Source: Rhodococcus pyridinivorans (GTDB taxonomy: Bacteria; Actinomycetota; Actinomycetes; Mycobacteriales; Mycobacteriaceae). From it: a stretch of DNA of 64,000 bases. Location: contig NZ_FNRX01000002.1 in NCBI RefSeq assembly GCF_900105195.1, forward strand, positions 310,001-374,000. The letters are read 5' to 3'. The notes under the pieces are model-generated. The model ran no database searches and had not been told where the DNA came from. It saw nothing but the letters and a program-made list of their open reading frames with translations. The position numbers and the translations under genes are program-made. Of the stretch, positions 59,601-64,000 are shown piece after piece; the first letter of the stretch is position 1, and every line of letters begins with the position of its first letter.

Positions 59601-60578
59601 TCAGTCCGCCGGGGTGCGGTCGGGAGCCGGAACCGCAGCGAGCGCGGCGGCGTCCTCGTCCCCGAAACGGTCCTCGAGCACGGCGGGAGCGAAATCGAGA
59701 TCGATCTCCTCCAGCGGGCGTCCGCGCGCGGATTCTATTGCGCCGAGCCGTCTCTGTGCCCGGTCGGCCGCATAGGAGATGAACTCGTCGTTGTCGAGAC
59801 CGTAGGGCTGTTCGTCGAACTGCTCGTTCTGCCACTGAATCATTCCGGTCGCGAGGGGAAGCAACTCCTCCATCCGCTGCAACACGACGTTCCAGTTCGA
59901 GTCGTCCGCTGCCACATGCCGTCGGCAGGTGAACGTGCCCCAGGCCATGTGCCGGCGCTCGTCGGAGCCGATCCGCCGGATGATCTCCTGCATGCCCGGC
60001 AGGATCCCGTACTTGGTGCACACCTTCTGCCACGCGTAGTAGCCCGTCAGCGCGAGACTGCCCTCGATGACGTGGTTGTAGGTGACACTCGCGCGGACCT
60101 GATTGGCCGGGGACGGATCTCGATCGAGCACGCGCAGGCTGTGCGGCAGTTCCTCGTAGAACAGCCGCCGGTAGTAGGGATTCTCGGCAACGAACGGGTG
60201 CAGGTCGGATGTCAGTCCCACGGTGTCCATCCAGCGACGGAACACCTGCACGTGCTTGGCCTCCTCGTAGCAGAACTGGGTCAGGTACATCTCGTCACCC
60301 AACCGGCCCTCCGCTTCCATGGCGCGGAGGAACGGAAGGATGTCCTGCGTGACGGCCTCCTCGCCGGCGACGAACAACGCGACCAGATAGGTCGAACTGC
60401 GGCGTTGTTCCGAGTTGAGCGACGCCCAGTCCTCGGCGTCGTGGGAGAAGTCGATGTCCATCGGATCCCAGTGCGCTGCGTTGCCCTTCGCGAAGAGCCG
60501 GAGCGGGAAGGCGTCCCAGTTCAAGCCGCCTTCCCGCAGCGACGCGAAACCCTGACGTATCTGTGTAATCTCGGTCAC
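59601..60578 (-). CDS. R2-like ligand-binding oxidase (Mn/Fe)
   Basis: This 325-residue protein is close to M. tuberculosis Rv0233, an R2-like oxidase with a Mn/Fe cofactor and a bound fatty acid. It is not a ribonucleotide reductase subunit. The six metal ligands are visible: glutamate in AGEEAVTQD, Glu and His in [11 protein letters not shown], Glu in [10 protein letters not shown], and Glu and His in SDERRHMAW. The Val of EEAVTQD and the Tyr of VTYNH are the pair known to crosslink. GTG 60578 is preferred because the next residues match Rv0233; GTG 60605 is the alternative. It is the last gene of the leftward copper/DyP group. Confidence 0.92.
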   Translation of the reverse strand: MTEITQIRQGFASLREGGLNWDAFPLRLFAKGNAAHWDPMDIDFSHDAEDWASLNSEQRRSSTYLVALFVAGEEAVTQDILPFLRAMEAEGRLGDEMYLTQFCYEEAKHVQVFRRWMDTVGLTSDLHPFVAENPYYRRLFYEELPHSLRVLDRDPSPANQVRASVTYNHVIEGSLALTGYYAWQKVCTKYGILPGMQEIIRRIGSDERRHMAWGTFTCRRHVAADDSNWNVVLQRMEELLPLATGMIQWQNEQFDEQPYGLDNDEFISYAADRAQRRLGAIESARGRPLEEIDLDFAPAVLEDRFGDEDAAALAAVPAPDRTPAD

Positions 60579-60623
60579 ACCCTCGAGGCTAGACCTCGAT
60601 TCCACATACGTCGCGGCCTTGTC

Positions 60624-61799
60624 TCAGTCACCCAGCAAGGTGTCGCCGGGATACCCCTTCGGACCGAATCCCGGAGGGACGAGAAAGACCGCCGACCCGA
60701 TCGGCGTGATCCACGGATTCAGCGCGTCGTGCTCGGCGAGGCGCTGCTGCACCGGGACGAACTGACGGTCCACGTCCACCTGGTAGGTGGCGAACAGCAA
60801 TCCGACGCCGTCCTGGTCGTCGTAGTTGTAACCCCGTCGCAGGAACTGCTCGTCGCCGGTGCGGGGACGTGCCCGCGCGACGTGCGATTCCGGCGGGATC
60901 ACCGGGATACCGAACCGGTCGGTGGCCTCGAAGTCGGCATCGTCGTGTTCCTCCGAACCCGTCAGCGGAGCACCGTTCGACAGTCGCCGGCCGACGGCGA
61001 GTTCCCGAGCGGGACGGTCCAGCTCGTCCCAGGTGTCGAGTTCCATGCGGATCCGGCGTAACACGAGCGAGGTGCCACCGGCCATCCACGGCGGGTCACC
61101 CGGATTCCACACCTGCCGGTCGAAGTCCGGGCTGCGCGGCGCGGGATTGACGGTGCCGTCTACCTGCCCCATGAGGTTGCGCATGGTCGTCCCGTCGGGT
61201 CGCGTGCCGGCCGCACGCCGGAACCCTCGCTGGATCCAGCGGACCGTCGCCACCGATCGCACACTCCTGGTGAGTGTGCGGACCGCGTGCGAGACGGTCA
61301 CCGGGTCGTCGGCGCAGACCTGCAACAGCAGGTCGCCGCCGGACCATCGTTCCTCGAGCCGGTCGATCGAGAAGGCCGGCAGCGGCTTCAGCCACGCGGG
61401 TCGTCGGTCGGTCAGGCCCGCGGCGTCGAAGACCGCGGGACCGTAGCCGACCGTGACCGTCAGCCGGGCCGGGTCGACGGCGAGTTCGGGTTCGGTGTCG
61501 CCCAGCGCCGGCGTCCCGGTGGTGAGTCGCCGCGAATCCTCGGCCCACACCCGCATGATCCCGACGAGCCCGTCACGATCGACACCCTCGGCGAGGTCCA
61601 ATGCCACGAACGACGCGAAGGACTGCGCGGGGGTGTCGATACCGGCCTGATGGGTGCCGTGGATCTCCACGGTCCGCGCGCCGATCGGTTCGGAGATGCG
61701 GGACGCGACCGCCGTCCCACCTCCGACCGCGCCGAGTCCTGCTGCACCCAGCGCGGCGACACCGCCCCCGAGCAGGGTGCGTCGAGTGAACCTAGCCAT
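60624..61799 (-). CDS. Tat-exported Dyp-type heme peroxidase
   Basis: The 391-residue protein begins with a Tat signal (FTRRTLLGG, then a hydrophobic part) and is exported folded with heme. The DyP signature GxxDG is GQVDGTVNP near residue 215, the proximal histidine is in ESHVARARP near residue 305, and the C-terminal core contains FATYQVDVDRQFVPVQQRL. It resembles EfeB/DtpA enzymes. The start overlaps the PCuAC stop codon by eight bases. DtpA-type peroxidases of Streptomyces work in a copper trafficking pathway, which fits this neighbour. Confidence 0.92.
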   Translation of the reverse strand: MARFTRRTLLGGGVAALGAAGLGAVGGGTAVASRISEPIGARTVEIHGTHQAGIDTPAQSFASFVALDLAEGVDRDGLVGIMRVWAEDSRRLTTGTPALGDTEPELAVDPARLTVTVGYGPAVFDAAGLTDRRPAWLKPLPAFSIDRLEERWSGGDLLLQVCADDPVTVSHAVRTLTRSVRSVATVRWIQRGFRRAAGTRPDGTTMRNLMGQVDGTVNPAPRSPDFDRQVWNPGDPPWMAGGTSLVLRRIRMELDTWDELDRPARELAVGRRLSNGAPLTGSEEHDDADFEATDRFGIPVIPPESHVARARPRTGDEQFLRRGYNYDDQDGVGLLFATYQVDVDRQFVPVQQRLAEHDALNPWITPIGSAVFLVPPGFGPKGYPGDTLLGD

Positions 61800-62298
61800 C
61801 GTGGGCTGCCCCGTCGTGGGACGGCACGTACTCCTCCTGTGCCCCGGCGAAGTCGCGGACCTGGGCCGTGAACTCCTCGGTCGATCCGTCCGCGAACTCG
61901 AGTGTGAAGGTCACCGTGCTCCCGGGTCGCAGAGGCTCCACGAGGTCCATGAGCATGAGGTGGTCGCCGCCGGGCGCGAGGCTGTGCACGGTGTCCGCGG
62001 GGATGACGAGCCCGTCCCCCATCTCCTGCATCACCATCGAGGCGCCGCCGGACGACACCATCTCGTGCAGTTCCGTGGTGGCGGATGCAGGACTGGACGC
62101 GCCGACGATGTGCACGTCACTGCTGCCGGTGTTCTCGATCTCGGCGAAGGCACCGGTCATCCCGGTGTCGGATGCCTTGACCCAGGCTTCGGACACGACG
62201 ACGGCCTCGGCCGAGTCGGTGGTGCCGGTGTCGGAACCGCAGGCGGCGGCGAGCAGGGCCGTTGCGGCGATCGCAGTGCCGAACATGGTCTTCTTCAT
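61792..62298 (-). CDS. PCu(A)C-type copper chaperone lipoprotein
   Basis: PCu(A)C proteins bind Cu(I) outside the cytoplasmic membrane and deliver it to enzymes such as cytochrome oxidase. The 168-residue protein has a lipobox (LAAAC, Cys20) and the H-x-M...M...H-x-M ligand pattern in ELHEMVSSGGASMVMQ and GGDHLMLMDL. A His-containing tail (SHDGAAHDG) may add a site. ATG 62298 has GGAG upstream. It is between a membrane protein gene and a DyP peroxidase gene. Confidence 0.9.
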   Translation of the reverse strand: MKKTMFGTAIAATALLAAACGSDTGTTDSAEAVVVSEAWVKASDTGMTGAFAEIENTGSSDVHIVGASSPASATTELHEMVSSGGASMVMQEMGDGLVIPADTVHSLAPGGDHLMLMDLVEPLRPGSTVTFTLEFADGSTEEFTAQVRDFAGAQEEYVPSHDGAAHDG

Positions 62299-62375
62299 GA
62301 TTCTCCGTAAGTGTCGGTGCCTCTGCGGGCACACGGAACGAGCGGTCGCCGGCGGCGGCGACCGAGAAGGTTGAC

Positions 62376-62876
62376 CTAGCGGAGAACAACGGGAGGTGCG
62401 CGGCTGCCGGTTCCGCCGACGAGTAGTACGCCGGGACCGATATCGGGGCGGTGGATCGTCGGGACAGGTTCGGCGACGGCCACGGGCAGCGTGCGGTACG
62501 TCTCGGGAACGATCCGGCGCAGCGCTGCGAGTGCTGCTTCGCAGCCCTTCTCGGCACCCCGTACCAATACTGCGGCGAGGAGGACGGCAACCGCGTGGGC
62601 GGACATCATTCCGGATCCCGGTGTGTGCAGGTGACCGTCGTGGAGTCCCAGCACGAGGTGGCCGGCGACCTGCCCGAGGACGAGGACGAGCGGCACCGGA
62701 AGCCTGGTTTCGCCGGTGAGGACTCCGACAGCGAAGGCAAGCCCGAGGAGGAACACCAGGGCGTCCTGGTGGGGAATCGCTCCGCCGGCGAAGGCGTGCG
62801 CGGCGATGCTCAGTGCGGCCGAGATTCCGCTCACGAAGACCGCGCGCATGCGCATCACGGTGTTCACCTCGGCCAT
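62376..62876 (-). CDS. His-containing membrane protein of the copper/DyP operon
   Basis: I do not recognise this 166-residue membrane protein. Four hydrophobic helices are visible (about 11-30, 38-54, 60-78 and 90-106), with histidines in AAHAFAGGAIPHQD and LGLHDGHLHTPGSGMMSAH, a His/Met arrangement suited for copper or heme. The C-terminal 50 residues are soluble and Pro/Arg-rich. ATG 62876 has no ribosome binding site but is preceded by TATTCT with a six-base gap, so the message should be leaderless. It begins the leftward operon with PCu(A)C, DyP and perhaps the R2-like oxidase. Confidence 0.68.
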   Translation of the reverse strand: MAEVNTVMRMRAVFVSGISAALSIAAHAFAGGAIPHQDALVFLLGLAFAVGVLTGETRLPVPLVLVLGQVAGHLVLGLHDGHLHTPGSGMMSAHAVAVLLAAVLVRGAEKGCEAALAALRRIVPETYRTLPVAVAEPVPTIHRPDIGPGVLLVGGTGSRAPPVVLR

Positions 62877-62882
62877 GAAGTC

Positions 62883-62888
62883 AGAATA
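62883..62888 (-). promoter_or_regulatory. -10 element of the copper/DyP operon
   Basis: On the minus strand TATTCT ends six bases before the ATG at 62876. The expected -35 position falls on one arm of the inverted repeat at 62905-62923. Confidence 0.6.
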
Positions 62889-62904
62889 CTTCCCTCACCT
62901 GCGA

Positions 62905-62923
62905 TTACTACCCCATGTAGTAA
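62905..62923. promoter_or_regulatory. Operator-like inverted repeat TTACTAC-N5-GTAGTAA
   Basis: This is a perfect inverted repeat with 7-base arms between two divergent genes. It covers the -35 region of the leftward operon. The half-site ACTAC/GTAGT is of the type bound by BlaI/CopY-like winged-helix repressors, which is inference only, and it also resembles the TetR sites at 14803-14840. Confidence 0.65.
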
Positions 62924-63018
62924 CTATCACCGAATATAACGACAGAGCGTCGGTAAGATATCGACGTGCCGTCGAGAAGATTGGGCACATACCCGGTCCA
63001 GCCCACGAAGGACTCCAC

Positions 63019-64000
63019 ATGTTTCTTGCCATGCGCGAACTATGGTTCGCGCGCACCCGCTTCCTGTTGATGGGCGCCGTCGTCGCGCTCATCTCGATCC
63101 TCATGGTGATCCTGTCCGGTCTGTCGTCCGGTCTCGTCGTCGACGGCGTCTCCGCACTGCAGCGCACACCGGTGCAGGCATTCGCCTTCGCCGAAGGAAC
63201 CAAGGCCGACTCCGCATTCTCCCGATCCGTGGTCACGGAAGACCAGGCCGACACCTGGCGTGCCCGCCCGGACGTCGCTCGCGCCGAACTGTTCGGCAAC
63301 ACCATCGTCAACGCGAAAACCGAGAGCGGGGTCCCCGTGGACCTCACACTCTTCGGCATCCGGCCGGGCTCGTTCCTCGAACCCTCGGTCTCCGAGGGGG
63401 CACCGCTCGGTGGTGACACCGATGTCGTCCTCAGCGACAGCGCCCGCGCCACCGGCGTCGAACTCGGCGACACGATCGTCGTCGATCGTCTCGGTACCCG
63501 GTTGGACGTCGTCGGGTTCACCTCCGACAAGCGCACCTTCGGTCACGTCGACGTCGCCTACCTTCCCCTGAGCACCTGGCAGGAGATCCACGCCGGTGTC
63601 CGGCTCGGTGAACAGGTCCCTCCGAGCGCGTACACCGAAGCCAGTGTGGTCGCGATCGAGGGTGTGGACGGAGCACTGCCCGATCTCACCGCGGGTGACG
63701 CAGCAGCCGGTACGACAGCGAAGACCCTGGAGGAATCGTTCGATTCCTCCCCCGGCTACAGCGCCGAGATGATGACGATGTCGATGATCACCGCCTTCCT
63801 CTACGCGATCTCAGCCCTCGTCGTAGGAGCGTTCTTCACGATCTGGACCGTGCAGCGCAGCCGTGAGATCGCCGTCCTCCGCGCCATGGGCGCCTCCACC
63901 GGATTCCTCCTGCGCGACGCCCTCCTGCAGGCCGTGATCGTGCTCGTCGGCTCGGTCGCCTTCGGTGTGCTCGTCGGTCTCGGACTCGGGTCGGGCCTCG
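63019..64000 (+). CDS. FtsX-type ABC transporter permease (3' partial)
   Basis: The gene runs off the right window edge. The visible 327 residues have an N-terminal cytoplasmic start, one membrane helix (about 15-36), a MacB-like extracytoplasmic domain (about 40-250) with FGIRPGSFLEPSV and VVDRLGTRLDVVGFTSDKR, and the second and third membrane helices from about residue 255, with the EIAVLRAMGAS motif typical of FtsX/LolC permeases. Such proteins are mechanotransmission permeases that work with an ATPase, expected next. ATG 63019 has AAGGA upstream. It is divergent from the copper/DyP operon. Confidence 0.88.
   Translation, partial: MFLAMRELWFARTRFLLMGAVVALISILMVILSGLSSGLVVDGVSALQRTPVQAFAFAEGTKADSAFSRSVVTEDQADTWRARPDVARAELFGNTIVNAKTESGVPVDLTLFGIRPGSFLEPSVSEGAPLGGDTDVVLSDSARATGVELGDTIVVDRLGTRLDVVGFTSDKRTFGHVDVAYLPLSTWQEIHAGVRLGEQVPPSAYTEASVVAIEGVDGALPDLTAGDAAAGTTAKTLEESFDSSPGYSAEMMTMSMITAFLYAISALVVGAFFTIWTVQRSREIAVLRAMGASTGFLLRDALLQAVIVLVGSVAFGVLVGLGLGSGL

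Overview
The window is a high-GC, gene-dense stretch of an actinobacterial chromosome. It most likely comes from a mycolic-acid genus close to Rhodococcus. The reasons are the fused lysX, the conserved mycobacterial-type block cwsA-ppiA-PH protein-crgA-DUF881-pabA-pknB-pknA-pbpA-rodA-pstP-fhaB-fhaA, a wax ester synthase, cutinase and LIP-type lipases, an R2-like oxidase close to Mycobacterium Rv0233, and an EspC-like type VII secretion target. No integrase, insertion sequence, phage gene or CRISPR array was seen. One RNA gene was found, a tRNA-Leu(CAG). A perfect actinobacterial parS core lies right behind lysX. With the pknB/ppiA block, which sits beside oriC in mycobacteria, it suggests an origin-proximal segment.

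Layout. 0-7 kb: end of lysX, a histidine phosphatase, an NTF2-like protein, an FMN flavoprotein, an SDR, a secreted cutinase and a secreted repeat protein. 7-14 kb: DoxX protein and the gltB-gltD operon for glutamate synthase. 14-16 kb: a TetR repressor divergent from an FAD monooxygenase, with two matching operators over the promoter. 16-20 kb: a four-gene cassette with an EspC-like substrate, a 787-residue WXG-like protein, a lipoprotein and a YbaB-like protein. 20-25 kb: katE with sodC, a Clp-N/HTH autoregulator and a wax ester synthase. 25-30 kb: an organosulfur uptake and oxidation operon (binding protein, flavin monooxygenase, permease, ATPase), then an SRAP protein. 30-39 kb: a GT87 glycosyltransferase, a second catalase, an AcuI-type reductase, the csoR-copZ-(copper protein)-copA operon, a small membrane gene that looks frameshifted, and a methyltransferase. 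40-50 kb: the fhaA, fhaB-pstP-rodA-pbpA-pknA-pknB cluster for growth and division signalling. 50-55 kb: pabA, DUF881, crgA, PH protein, rhomboid, ppiA, cwsA. 55-64 kb: acyl-CoA dehydrogenase, LIP lipase, a membrane-anchored Hsp70-like protein, a leftward operon (membrane protein, PCuAC copper chaperone, DyP peroxidase, R2-like oxidase) and the start of an FtsX-type permease.

Regulatory themes. Several genes (14851, 23615, 30308, 50746, 62876) have a TANNNT -10 hexamer ending six bases before the start codon, so they are probably transcribed as leaderless mRNAs. Four clear operator palindromes explain local control (TetR type, Clp-N/HTH type, CsoR type, and an ACTAC/GTAGT type next to the copper/DyP operon). 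Strong hairpin terminators close most transcription units.
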